Positions 43,752 to 52,619 of a stretch of 64,000 nucleotides of DNA are shown piece after piece. The position numbers and the translations under genes were made by a program. The notes below the pieces were generated by a model. It did not search any database. It was not told the DNA's origin and saw only the letters and a program-made list of their open reading frames with translations. Where the stretch lies: the NCBI GenBank assembly GCA_014653365.1, contig JACWEQ010000002.1:96542-160541 (forward strand). The letters are read 5' to 3'. The stretch is from Pelagibacterales bacterium SAG-MED49 (lineage in GTDB: Bacteria > Pseudomonadota > Alphaproteobacteria > Pelagibacterales > Pelagibacteraceae). Position 1 is the first letter of the stretch, and the number at the start of each line of letters is the position of its first letter.

Positions 43752-44063
43752 ATGTCAAAAAAATGTGAATTAACCGGTAAAATCCCTATGAAAGGTCATA
43801 ATGTTAGTCATGCTAACAATAAGACTAAAAGAAGATTTTTACCTAATCTTAAAAAAGTTAAATTTACAAGTGAACTGATGAAAAGAAGTCTGAAACTTAC
43901 TGTAAGTAATGCGGGAGTAAGATCAGTTGATAAAAAAGGTAGTTTTGATGAATATTTGAAGGTTGTTAAAAACAAAAACTTGTCACCAAGACTTAAAAAA
44001 TTAAAAAAAGGGATTTTAATTAAATCTCCGTTTAAGAAAAAGCCAGTAGCAAAATCTGCATAA
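43752..44063 (+). CDS. rpmB: 50S ribosomal protein L28
   Basis: This 103-residue protein begins [36 protein letters not shown], the L28 signature. Its C-terminal extension of basic residues is typical of alphaproteobacteria. It has its own promoter and overlaps the next gene by one base. Confidence 0.97.
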   Translation: MSKKCELTGKIPMKGHNVSHANNKTKRRFLPNLKKVKFTSELMKRSLKLTVSNAGVRSVDKKGSFDEYLKVVKNKNLSPRLKKLKKGILIKSPFKKKPVAKSA

Positions 44064-44617
44064 TGAATAAATTGTTTTTGCTTCTCTCATTTTTAATGGG
44101 AGTTGTTGTTTTGTCATCAAATTATTTAGTTCAGTTTCCAATTAAATATTATGGTCTCGAAGAGATACTTACTTATGGTGCTTTTAGTTATCCAGTGGCA
44201 TTTTTAATTACAGATTTAGCAAATAGATCATATGGAAAGTTGGTAGCAAGAAAAATTGTTTATATTGGATTTGCAATAGGTGTTAGTTTTACTCTTTTAT
44301 TCTCAACTAATTTTGCAGATTTAATTTCAGTGAGAATTGCCATTGGGTCAGGGACTGCTTTTTTAGTAGCTCAATTATTAGATGTACAAATATTTGATCA
44401 ATTAAGAAAAAAAAAATGGTTTATAGCCCCTATAACTTCTTCATTTATTGGATCTACAGTTGATACTTTTTTATTCTTTTCAATATCTTTTTATGCAACA
44501 GGGATACCATGGATTACGTTATCTTTAGGAGATTTAGCAGTTAAGATATTTGTAGCCTTAATAATGTTAATACCTTTTAGATTACTACTTGGTACTCTTA
44601 AAGCTGTTAAAGTTTAG
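44063..44617 (+). CDS. Queuosine precursor transporter (YhhQ/VUT family)
   Basis: This 184-residue protein has about six hydrophobic helices and the family segments YGAFSYPVAFLITDLANRSYGKLVARKIVYIGF and LLDVQIFDQLRKKKWFIAPITSSFIGSTVDTFLFFSISF. Characterised relatives import queuine or preQ0/preQ1 for tRNA queuosine synthesis. The assignment is by family; the ligand is inferred. Its stop overlaps convergent speB by four bases. Confidence 0.85.
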   Translation: MNKLFLLLSFLMGVVVLSSNYLVQFPIKYYGLEEILTYGAFSYPVAFLITDLANRSYGKLVARKIVYIGFAIGVSFTLLFSTNFADLISVRIAIGSGTAFLVAQLLDVQIFDQLRKKKWFIAPITSSFIGSTVDTFLFFSISFYATGIPWITLSLGDLAVKIFVALIMLIPFRLLLGTLKAVKV

Positions 44618-45489
44618 TATAAAAATTTATAAGACAAAATTTTATAAGCTAACTTTGCAACAAGAAAATTATATGAGTTAAAGCCTTTTATGGGTGATAG
44701 TTCGTTAATATCTGCACCAACAATTTTAGAATTTTTTGCAGCAATTCTTATAATATTTAGAGTTTCATCCCACAATAATCCACCGGGTTCTGGAGTCCCG
44801 GTTGCCGGCATAATACTTGAGTCTAATCCATCAACATCAAAGGTCAGATAAACTGTTTTATTCTTTATCAGTTTTTTAAACTTATTTAAATTCCATTTAC
44901 TTTTATCTTTTGCCCAAAATATATTAACTCTAGAAGAATTTTTTTTTAAAAAGGGAATTTCACTTTGAGATATGTTTCTAATTCCAAATGAAATTACAGA
45001 AACATTTGGATAATCTAAACATCTTCTAATAGCAGAAGCGTGTGAAAATTTTTCTCCATTATAGCTTTCTCGCAAGTCTGCATGGGCATCAAAATGTAAA
45101 AGACATATGTCTTTATATTTTTTAGTGAATGGTGCAATACATCCAGGGGTAATGGAGTGTTCACCACCAAATGTCATTGGAAAAAGTTTTTTACCTAAAA
45201 TCTCTTCATTTATTTTAGACATCTTATTTAGAGCTTTTTTGATATTTTTATCAATCTTAAATGGCTTTAAGGTTTTAATCCCTATTTTTTTATAAGGTTC
45301 ACAATTTAATTCTTCATCATACAATTCAACTTGATGAGATGCTTTGATTATTTCTTTGGGTCCATTTTTAGTTCCATCTCCATAACTAACTGTTTTTTCA
45401 AGGCCAAATGGTACAACTATTACTTTTTCTTTGAAATTGACTTTATTATCAATCCCTAAAAATCCATTTTTATTTGAAAGATATTTCAA
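44614..45489 (-). CDS. speB: Agmatinase-family ureohydrolase
   Basis: This 291-residue binuclear-manganese hydrolase has metal-binding motifs MTFGGEHSIT, LHFDAHADLR and TFDVDGLDSSIMPATGTPEPGG. Agmatinase converts agmatine to putrescine and urea. The placement in a polyamine cluster supports this, but other ureohydrolases share the motifs and no arginine decarboxylase is visible in the window, so agmatine would have to come from elsewhere. It lies two bases after the deoxyhypusine-synthase-like gene. Confidence 0.85.
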   Translation of the reverse strand: MKYLSNKNGFLGIDNKVNFKEKVIVVPFGLEKTVSYGDGTKNGPKEIIKASHQVELYDEELNCEPYKKIGIKTLKPFKIDKNIKKALNKMSKINEEILGKKLFPMTFGGEHSITPGCIAPFTKKYKDICLLHFDAHADLRESYNGEKFSHASAIRRCLDYPNVSVISFGIRNISQSEIPFLKKNSSRVNIFWAKDKSKWNLNKFKKLIKNKTVYLTFDVDGLDSSIMPATGTPEPGGLLWDETLNIIRIAAKNSKIVGADINELSPIKGFNSYNFLVAKLAYKILSYKFLY

Positions 45490-45491
45490 TT

Positions 45492-46535
45492 TTATTTAAA
45501 AATATTTGTGAAGTTTTTTCTATCTCTGCTTTTCCATTCACCTTTATGGTAAGCATCACTTACTATTAGTGGTAATACACTTGTTGCTTCAGCAAACACC
45601 ATTTGTTCTTTTGTTATATCTACTTTACCCCAAGAACTTGCTTCCTTTAAGGTTGAGCTACTGCAAGCACCATCTCTACTATCTGCAACTGTAATTTGTA
45701 CTGCATATTTATGCATATCAACTTCTTTTCCTAAAAGTTCGGCACATATAACGGTATCTTGAATAAAATTTTTGGGAACCCCGCCACCAATCATAAAAAG
45801 CCCTGAACCTTTAGATTGAATTTTAATTTCTGTAAGTTCTCTAAACTCTCTAATAGAGTCTATAGTCATATGTTGTTTTGGATTTTTTTCCTGATGAATA
45901 ACCAAACCAAATCCTGCACTAGAATCTGTAAAGGCAGGACAAAAAATTGGAACATCATTTTCATATGCAGTCTCAATTAAAGAGTCTTTCTTCTTTGAAT
46001 TTTTTTTTAAATATTTTCCCATCTCATAAATAAACTCTCTAGAAGTATAACTTCGTGGTTCTAATGTATCTGCTATCTCGCATATAATTTTATCACACAT
46101 TTGCAACTCTTCTTCATCGATATAGGTGTCATATATTCTATCTATATAATTATTTCTTAATTCCGCATCATCTTGAAATTGCGAACCTTGATAATGTTTA
46201 AATCCAAGGGCTTCAAAAAAATCCATATCAACAATAGATGCTCCAGTTGCAACAATCGCATCCACCATATTATATTTAACTAGATCTTTATAAATATTCA
46301 TACAACCAGCGGCAGATGTAGATCCTGCTAATGTTAAAAATATTGTGCAATCTTTATCTTTTAACATGTCGTTATATATATTTGCTGCATTAGCTGTTTC
46401 TCGTGAAACAAAAGACATTTTTTCCATCGAAGAAATTATTTTTCGAGAGTCAAATGACGTAATATCAATATGTTCTATTGGATTTTTTAAAAAATCTTTT
46501 TTGCTATTATGACCTACGTTTTTATGATCAGACAT
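45492..46535 (-). CDS. Deoxyhypusine-synthase-like protein (probable aminobutyl transferase)
   Basis: This 347-residue protein belongs to the deoxyhypusine synthase family. It has NAD-binding LAGSTSAAGCMNIYKDLV, GGGVPKN and the active-site lysine in SSTLKEASSWGKVD, equivalent to the Lys that carries the enzyme-imine intermediate in eukaryotic DHS. Bacteria have no eIF5A, so the product is probably a free polyamine such as homospermidine or a related compound; that is inference. It overlaps the ornithine decarboxylase gene by one base, which would supply putrescine. Confidence 0.88.
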   Translation of the reverse strand: MSDHKNVGHNSKKDFLKNPIEHIDITSFDSRKIISSMEKMSFVSRETANAANIYNDMLKDKDCTIFLTLAGSTSAAGCMNIYKDLVKYNMVDAIVATGASIVDMDFFEALGFKHYQGSQFQDDAELRNNYIDRIYDTYIDEEELQMCDKIICEIADTLEPRSYTSREFIYEMGKYLKKNSKKKDSLIETAYENDVPIFCPAFTDSSAGFGLVIHQEKNPKQHMTIDSIREFRELTEIKIQSKGSGLFMIGGGVPKNFIQDTVICAELLGKEVDMHKYAVQITVADSRDGACSSSTLKEASSWGKVDITKEQMVFAEATSVLPLIVSDAYHKGEWKSRDRKNFTNIFK

Positions 46536-47719
46536 TAAGCAACCAGGGTAGCTTTATTAATGTCTTTACCATACATCGTTAATATTGGTTGATCTTCAAC
46601 CTCGTAGATTTCATCAGAGTAAAAGCCATTAAACTGAGTTCTAAATGTTAAACCGTAAGCACCTAATTGACCAAGTTCGATATAATCATTTTCTTTAATA
46701 TTGTTAGGAAGTAAAAATGGACCCTTCATATAATCCATGCTATCGCAAGTCGGTCCAAAAAAATCAAAAGCTGTTAATTTTTTAGAAATTATTTTACTAC
46801 TATTTTCTTTAATCATTTTAGATGGAAAAACAATATTAGGAGTACCTGCATCAAAAAGAGTACCATATGTTCCATCATTTATATAAAGTTTTTGTTTTTT
46901 TCGTAAATTTACTTTTACAATTGTTGAACCACTTTCTGACACTAAAGCTCTCCCTGGTTCACAAATTATTTCAGGCAACTTTTCAAGCTTTAAGTTTTCT
47001 AAACTTTTTTTAATTTCATTAAAATAGCTATCCAAAGCTTGTGGAATTAGATTTGGATATATAGCTGGAAATCCACCACCAACATTAATATAGTCTGGGA
47101 TAATTTTTGTTTTTTTAATTATATTTCCAATATCATTAATACCTTTAGCGTAAGAAATTGGATGCATACATTGAGATCCAACATGAAAACTCAAACCAAT
47201 TTTTTTGGAGTGTTGTTTTGCAAGCCTTAATAATCCAGCAGCTTCAGAGCTTAATGCACCAAATTTTTTTGATAAATCTATTTCTGCGTGTTCATTTGAA
47301 ACTGCTACTCTTACAAATAATTCTAAGTCTTTAGCATTATTGGTAGTTTCAAAAATTTTGATCAACTCATCTTTAGTATCTAGTGAAAAAGTTTTAACTC
47401 CATATTTAAAGTAAGCTTCTTTTATGTTTTCTCTACTCTTTACAGTATGCATATATGAACATTTAGCAGTTTGGCTAAAACTTTTTATAGTTTTAATTTC
47501 TTCAATTGATGCAATATCAAATTGCTCTACGCCACTTTCTATAATTTGTTCGATTACCAAAGGATGTGGGTTAGTTTTTACTGCGTATAAAATTTTTCCA
47601 GGAAAATTTTTTATGAAATATCTAACTGCAGATTGAATAGAATTCTTTCTGATACAATAAACCGGTTTTTCAGGTTTCAGTTGATTTATTAAGTTCTCAA
47701 CTGATTTAAATTTTTGCAT
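46535..47719 (-). CDS. Ornithine decarboxylase (PLP, alanine-racemase fold)
   Basis: This 394-residue fold-type III decarboxylase has the PLP lysine in ILYAVKTNPHP, the phosphate-binding INVGGGFPAIYP, EPGRALVSESG, and the catalytic Cys/Asp in FFGPTCDSMDYM, which is characteristic of eukaryotic-like ODC and bacterial lysine/ornithine decarboxylases. It produces putrescine (or cadaverine if bifunctional). A good GGAGG sits 10 bases upstream of ATG 47719. It is first of three polyamine genes and its leader contains a terminator-like hairpin. Confidence 0.9.
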   Translation of the reverse strand: MQKFKSVENLINQLKPEKPVYCIRKNSIQSAVRYFIKNFPGKILYAVKTNPHPLVIEQIIESGVEQFDIASIEEIKTIKSFSQTAKCSYMHTVKSRENIKEAYFKYGVKTFSLDTKDELIKIFETTNNAKDLELFVRVAVSNEHAEIDLSKKFGALSSEAAGLLRLAKQHSKKIGLSFHVGSQCMHPISYAKGINDIGNIIKKTKIIPDYINVGGGFPAIYPNLIPQALDSYFNEIKKSLENLKLEKLPEIICEPGRALVSESGSTIVKVNLRKKQKLYINDGTYGTLFDAGTPNIVFPSKMIKENSSKIISKKLTAFDFFGPTCDSMDYMKGPFLLPNNIKENDYIELGQLGAYGLTFRTQFNGFYSDEIYEVEDQPILTMYGKDINKATLVA

Positions 47720-47751
47720 TTAAAATGCCTCCAAAAAAAATTTAATAAAAA

Positions 47752-47777
47752 AAAGTCTTTTACTTATAAAAAACTTT
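47752..47777 (-). terminator. Terminator-like hairpin in the ornithine decarboxylase leader
   Basis: On the minus strand AAAGTTTTTTA, loop TAAG, TAAAAGACTTT form an 11-base stem (one G-U pair) continuing into a run of eight T. It lies 33 bases before the decarboxylase ATG, so it should act as an attenuator rather than an operon end. The T-run faces only the minus strand. AT-rich stems are weak, so efficiency is uncertain. Confidence 0.6.
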
Positions 47778-47867
47778 AAAATTTCCCCCTATTAAGCCTA
47801 TAGGTAAATAAAGTAAAGCAAATAATAGGTATTGAATTTTAATAGTTAATAGCCATATAGAGAGCAT
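47760..47867 (-). CDS. Possible 35-residue leader peptide upstream of ornithine decarboxylase
   Basis: The minus strand has ATG (47867-47865), which overlaps the divergent regA start in CATG, and an open frame encoding a hydrophobic peptide (LLFALLYLPIGLIGG core, ending FKVFYK). Its TAA (47762-47760) falls inside the 3' arm of the terminator-like hairpin, the arrangement expected if translation controls termination. There is no close Shine-Dalgarno, and T-rich DNA readily gives hydrophobic frames, so it may be chance. Confidence 0.3.
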   Translation of the reverse strand: MLSIWLLTIKIQYLLFALLYLPIGLIGGNFKVFYK

Positions 47868-48429
47868 GAAAGAACAAATTATCCTTAAAAACCTTAGTGA
47901 TTTTGAGAATAAATCTCTATTAATAGTTGATGACGACAATCCATTTAGAGAAAGACTAGCGAGAGCAATGGAAAAAAAAGGTTTTGAAGTTTTTCAAGCT
48001 GAGAGTGTACAAAAGGGAGTTGATTCAGTTAAGACAAAAAAACTTGGTTTTGCTGTTGTAGATCTTAGACTTGGAGATGGAAATGGCTTAGAGGTTGTAA
48101 AGCAAATTCAATCAACAAATAATGACAGTAGAATTGTCATGCTGACAGGATATGGAAATATTCCGACAGCAGTTGCTGCAATTAAAGAAGGTGCTATAGA
48201 CTATTTAGCCAAACCAGCTGATGCTGAAGATGTTGAGAGAGCTTTATTGGCAGATCCTGACAAAAAAGCTGCTCCACCAGAAAATCCCATGTCCGCAGAT
48301 CGAGTAAAATGGGAACATATACACAGAGTTTTTGAGCTATGTAATAGAAATGTTTCTGAAACTGCAAGAAGATTAAAAATGCATAGAAGAACTCTCCAAA
48401 GAATTCTATCTAAGAGATCGCCTAGATAA
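47866..48429 (+). CDS. regA: RegA/PrrA/ActR-type response regulator
   Basis: This 187-residue regulator has a receiver domain (about 18-125; acidic DDD near 22-24, phospho-acceptor Asp in AVVDLRLGDGNG, Lys in YLAKPAD), then a short proline-containing linker and a Fis-type helix-turn-helix (NVSETARRLKMHRRTLQRILSKRSPR). This matches the global redox regulator RegA. The usual kinase partner RegB/PrrB is not adjacent. It is divergent from the polyamine genes and its tail overlaps convergent bioY by eight bases. Confidence 0.93.
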   Translation: MKEQIILKNLSDFENKSLLIVDDDNPFRERLARAMEKKGFEVFQAESVQKGVDSVKTKKLGFAVVDLRLGDGNGLEVVKQIQSTNNDSRIVMLTGYGNIPTAVAAIKEGAIDYLAKPADAEDVERALLADPDKKAAPPENPMSADRVKWEHIHRVFELCNRNVSETARRLKMHRRTLQRILSKRSPR

Positions 48430-48973
48430 AGTTTCTAAGTTTAATAATTTGTTTTGTTATTATTGCTAAAATAATAATTTTAAAAATTTCAGCTAAAAGA
48501 AATGGTGTAGCTCCTAATGCAAAAATTGGTTTATCCCATCCAATAAGCGTTCCAAGCCACAATAATCCCAGAATATAAATTGTAGAAGTTGCAACTATAA
48601 GTTTAGTTAAAACTAATAAAAAACTATCCTTGCTATTTACTTTTGAAGCTAAAAAACTAGCAGTTAAGAAACCAATTAAGTACCCCATAGTAGGACCGGT
48701 GAAGTACAAAAATCCGACACCTTTTTCAGGAGAATTTGAAAAAACTGGTAATCCCAAAATTCCTTCTAGTAAATACAAACCAACACTAGCTAATCCTATT
48801 TTATATCCTAAGCTTACTCCCAAAAATAACACAACAAATGTTTGCATGGTCATTGGAACAGGGTAAAAAGGTATTTTAATTTTTGCAGATATTGTTAAAG
48901 CAATTGAGCCGAGTATTATAGCAAATAAAGATTTAATTAATGTAGTTTGAGAAATGTTTTTGGTTAATTCCAT
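48422..48973 (-). CDS. bioY: Biotin transporter BioY
   Basis: This 183-residue, six-helix S component of an ECF transporter has the BioY signatures KIPFYPVPMTMQTFVVLFLGVSLGYKIG, GPTMGYLIGFLTASFL and GATPFLLAEIFKIIILA. It imports biotin alone or with a shared ECF energising module, which is not in this window. This implies biotin scavenging. Confidence 0.94.
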   Translation of the reverse strand: MELTKNISQTTLIKSLFAIILGSIALTISAKIKIPFYPVPMTMQTFVVLFLGVSLGYKIGLASVGLYLLEGILGLPVFSNSPEKGVGFLYFTGPTMGYLIGFLTASFLASKVNSKDSFLLVLTKLIVATSTIYILGLLWLGTLIGWDKPIFALGATPFLLAEIFKIIILAIITKQIIKLRNFI

Positions 48974-49087
48974 GAATTCACAATACTATTAATCTTAATA
49001 ATAATCTAGCTATAAAAAATGTTCTTAGGTAAAGTATATTTTTTTATATACAGATTTTATTACCATTGTAATATTTAATTTAATCTA

Positions 49088-51862
49088 ATGAATAAAATTC
49101 AAAAAACAGATCATTTTTACTTAATTGATGGTTCTGGTTATATATTTCGAGCATATTATGCATTACCACCATTAACTAGAAAAAGTGATGGACTACCAGT
49201 AGGTGCAGTAAGTGGATTTTGCAGTATGCTTTTCAAACTTCTTGAAGATTCCAAATCAGATCAAAATTTACAAAAACCCACACACTTTGCAGTGATCTTT
49301 GACTCTGCAAGAAAAACATTTAGGAATGATATTTATAGTGACTACAAAGCTAATAGATCAGAAGCTCCTGATGATCTTGCTCCTCAATTTGAATATATAA
49401 GAAAATCTGTACTAGCTTTTAATTTACCCTCAGTAGATCTTCCTAATTATGAAGCAGATGATTTGATAGCAACTTATGTGGAAAAAATATTAGAAAAAGG
49501 TGCAAAAGTTACCATAGTTTCATCAGATAAAGATTTAATGCAGTTATACAAAAAAGGTGTTCGTATTTTTGATCCTATGAAAAATAAATTTATTTCAGAG
49601 GAGGATATAATGAATAAATTTGGAGTTGATGCATCGAAGGTGATTGATGTACAATCTCTTGCTGGCGATAGCAGCGATAATGTTCCTGGTGTACCAGGTA
49701 TAGGAGTTAAAACTGCTGCAGAATTAATTAATAAATATGGAACTTTGGAAAAACTTTTAAAATCTGCTCATGAAATAAAACAAAATAAAAGAAGAGAAAC
49801 ATTAATAGAAAATAAAGATAAGGCACTGATTAGCAAACAACTTGTTACCTTGAAACAAGACTCTCCAACAAATAGAGAATTAAGTGAGTTTAAACTAAAG
49901 GATATAGATAAAGATAAGCTATATAAATTCTTACGAGAGATGGAATTTAACAGATTATTAAGTTCAGCTATTTCAGCATATGGCGAACCTGAAATGACAA
50001 GTTTGTCAAATGAAGCAAAGATATTAGAAAAACAAAAACCAATAAATAATAAGAATTATCATTTAATTACTGATGCTAATCAAATAGATCAATGGATTAA
50101 AGAAGCTGAAGAAACAGGTGAGGTCGCAGTAGATACTGAAACAAGTTCTTTAGATCCTCATCAAGCAGATTTAGTAGGTGTTTCTCTATGCTCTAAAATT
50201 GGTAAAGCTTGTTATATTCCAATTGGACACAAATTATCAAAATGTATTGATAAAAATATTGTCATAAAAAAACTAAAACCTTTATTAGAAGATACTAGTG
50301 TAAAAAAGATTGGTCAAAATATTAAGTTTGATTTTATAGTTTTATATAAACAAGGAATAACAATTTCCTCAATGGAAGACACAATGCTCATGTCATATGT
50401 GTTGGATGCTGGAAAAAATAGACACAACATGGATAAGTTATCTGAAATTCATTTAGGTCATAAAACAATTTCTTTCAAAGAGATTGTTGGAACTGGTAAA
50501 AAAGAGATTAATTTTAGCGATGTTGAGATTGATAAAGCTAAAGATTATGCTGCTGAAGATGCAGACATAACTTTTAGATTATACAAAAAGTTTATCAAAA
50601 ATCTGAAGCTAGAAAAAATGGTAAATATTTATGAAATATTTGAAAAACCGTTAATTAAAATTCTAGCTTTTATGGAGATGGAAGGTATCGAAGTGGATAG
50701 TAAATTTTTAAAATCTCTCTCTTCAAAATTTGAAAAAAAAATTAAAAGTCTAGAAAAAGAGGTTTTTAAAATTTCCAAAAAAGAATTTAATATTGCTTCA
50801 CCCAAACAATTAGGAGAAATAATTTATAATGATCTCAAAATTGCAGGATTAAAAAAAACTAAAAAAGGTAGTTTCGCAACAAGCGCAAGTGTTTTGGAGG
50901 ATTTAGCTTTTAAAGGGCATGAATTTCCACAATTAATTTTAGACTGGAGACAAGTATCAAAACTAAAAAATACTTATTCTGACTCCTTGCCAGAGCATAT
51001 TAATCCCATCACTAAAAGAGTTCACACTTCATTTTTATTAGCAGCAACAACAACTGGTAGACTGGCATCAAGTGACCCTAATTTACAAAATATTCCAATA
51101 AAATCAGAGGATGGGAAAGATATTAGAAAAGCATTTGCTGCTAAAAAGGATCATTTATTAATTTCAGCAGATTACAATCAAATTGAAATGAGAATTTTAG
51201 CAGATATTGCAGATGTTAAAGAACTAAAAAAAGCTTTTAAAAACAATGAGGACATCCACTCTTTAACAGCTAGTCAGATTTTCAACTTAGATATTAAAAA
51301 AGTAAATCAAGATCATCGAAGAAAAGCTAAAGCAATTAATTTTGGAATTATTTACGGAATTTCTCAATACGGTTTAGCAAAACAAATTAATGTTTCAAAT
51401 TACGAGGCAGAAGAATTTCTAAATGCGTATTTTACAAAATTTCCTGAAATTAAAGTTTATATGGATAATACAATTAAATTTTGTAGAAAAAGTGGTTATG
51501 TAAATAATATTTTTGGTCGAAGATCTCATTTTAATGGAATTAATGATAAAAATTTTAATGTAAGAAATTTTCAAGAACGTGCAGCAATTAATGCACCTAT
51601 TCAAGGATCAGCATCAGAAATTATGCGTTTAGCCATGATAAGATTAGACAAGAAATTGTCTGATCAAAAAAATATTAAATCTAAAATGTTGTTACAGATT
51701 CATGATGAGTTAATTTTTGAAGTTCCAAAAAACAATGAAAAGATAATGATCAAACTTATAAAAGATGAAATGACCAGTGTAGCAGAAAGTGATTATCATT
51801 CTTTTTCTACACCACTAACTGTTGATATAAATATAGGGGATAACTGGGGAATGCTTCACTAA
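49088..51862 (+). CDS. polA: DNA polymerase I
   Basis: This 924-residue polymerase keeps all three domains: 5'-3' exonuclease (1-295; LIDGSGYIFRAYYA, YEADDLIATY, SSDKDLMQL), 3'-5' proofreading exonuclease with intact acidic residues (about 330-515; AVDTETSSLDP, YAAEDADITFRL), and the polymerase (ADYNQIEMRILA, RRKAKAINFGIIYGIS, QIHDELIFE). Intact proofreading is noted because some bacterial PolA proteins have lost it. Confidence 0.98.
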   Translation: MNKIQKTDHFYLIDGSGYIFRAYYALPPLTRKSDGLPVGAVSGFCSMLFKLLEDSKSDQNLQKPTHFAVIFDSARKTFRNDIYSDYKANRSEAPDDLAPQFEYIRKSVLAFNLPSVDLPNYEADDLIATYVEKILEKGAKVTIVSSDKDLMQLYKKGVRIFDPMKNKFISEEDIMNKFGVDASKVIDVQSLAGDSSDNVPGVPGIGVKTAAELINKYGTLEKLLKSAHEIKQNKRRETLIENKDKALISKQLVTLKQDSPTNRELSEFKLKDIDKDKLYKFLREMEFNRLLSSAISAYGEPEMTSLSNEAKILEKQKPINNKNYHLITDANQIDQWIKEAEETGEVAVDTETSSLDPHQADLVGVSLCSKIGKACYIPIGHKLSKCIDKNIVIKKLKPLLEDTSVKKIGQNIKFDFIVLYKQGITISSMEDTMLMSYVLDAGKNRHNMDKLSEIHLGHKTISFKEIVGTGKKEINFSDVEIDKAKDYAAEDADITFRLYKKFIKNLKLEKMVNIYEIFEKPLIKILAFMEMEGIEVDSKFLKSLSSKFEKKIKSLEKEVFKISKKEFNIASPKQLGEIIYNDLKIAGLKKTKKGSFATSASVLEDLAFKGHEFPQLILDWRQVSKLKNTYSDSLPEHINPITKRVHTSFLLAATTTGRLASSDPNLQNIPIKSEDGKDIRKAFAAKKDHLLISADYNQIEMRILADIADVKELKKAFKNNEDIHSLTASQIFNLDIKKVNQDHRRKAKAINFGIIYGISQYGLAKQINVSNYEAEEFLNAYFTKFPEIKVYMDNTIKFCRKSGYVNNIFGRRSHFNGINDKNFNVRNFQERAAINAPIQGSASEIMRLAMIRLDKKLSDQKNIKSKMLLQIHDELIFEVPKNNEKIMIKLIKDEMTSVAESDYHSFSTPLTVDINIGDNWGMLH

Positions 51863-51872
51863 TTTTATATGA

Positions 51873-51901
51873 TTGCCCAATTTAGAACAATTTAGTATTT
51901 T
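51873..51901 (+). promoter_or_regulatory. Possible chvI promoter, short leader
   Basis: TTGCCC (51873-51878), 17 bases, TATTTT (51896-51901); a start near 51908 would sit only about four bases before the chvI ATG. The boxes are weak and AT-rich DNA gives such matches by chance. Confidence 0.3.
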
Positions 51902-51911
51902 TATATAAGTA

Positions 51912-52619
51912 ATGAACAAACAAACCATAGCTTTAATTGATGATGATAGAAATATCTTAACAAGCTTAAGTATTGCTCTCGAAAAAGAAGGTTTCTATGT
52001 TCAAACTTATATAGACGGAGAAAGTGCGTTAATCGGTTTAACTCGCACCCCACCAGATTTAGCTGTAATTGATATTAAGATGCCTAAAATGGATGGTGAA
52101 GAATTACTAAAAAGACTTAGAAAAAAAACTTCTATGCCAGTAATTTTTTTAACATCCAAAGATGATGAAATTGATGAGTTATTAGGACTAAAGTTAGGTG
52201 CTGATGATTTTGTTAAAAAATCAGGAGGCTTTTCAATTAAAGTTTTAATTGAAAGAATTAGAGTACAGTTAAGAAAAAAAGACTCCACCAATGTTTTAGA
52301 AGAAAATAAAAGCTTAATTGTTCATGGAAGATTAAAGCTAGACCCATCTCAACTTGAATGTGAATGGAATGCAAAGCAACTTCCAGATAAATTAACTACC
52401 ACTGAATTTTTAATTGTTAAAGAATTAGCTAAAAGGCCAGGTATTATTAAGGAAAGATCACAATTAATGGATATTGCTTATAGGGAGGATACCGATATTG
52501 AGGACAGAACTATAGATAGTCATGTTAAAAGAATTCGAAAGAAATTTAAAAAAGTTGATCCTGATTTTTCAGCTATTGAAACTAGGTATGGTAGTGGATA
52601 TAGATGGAATGTTAGCTAA
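51912..52619 (+). CDS. chvI: ChvI-type response regulator
   Basis: This 235-residue OmpR-family regulator has a receiver domain (IALIDDDRNIL, phospho-Asp in LAVIDIKMPKMDG, Lys in LTSKDD) and a C-terminal winged helix (about 140-235; TTTEFLIVKELAKRPGIIKERSQLMDIAY, DRTIDSHVKRIRKKF). The insertion GADDFVKKSGGFSIKVL is typical of ChvI. Its stop overlaps the kinase gene by one base. ChvG/ChvI responds to envelope or acid stress in other alphaproteobacteria. Confidence 0.94.
   Translation: MNKQTIALIDDDRNILTSLSIALEKEGFYVQTYIDGESALIGLTRTPPDLAVIDIKMPKMDGEELLKRLRKKTSMPVIFLTSKDDEIDELLGLKLGADDFVKKSGGFSIKVLIERIRVQLRKKDSTNVLEENKSLIVHGRLKLDPSQLECEWNAKQLPDKLTTTEFLIVKELAKRPGIIKERSQLMDIAYREDTDIEDRTIDSHVKRIRKKFKKVDPDFSAIETRYGSGYRWNVS

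Noticed and set aside
47797-47804. CCTATAGG palindrome upstream of regA as an operator
   Set aside because: Eight bases with no second copy or known factor; too short to call.
49034-49051. GTATAT/ATATAC inverted repeat between bioY and polA
   Set aside because: A six-base AT-only stem in very AT-rich DNA is expected by chance and has no adjoining T-tract in a useful position.
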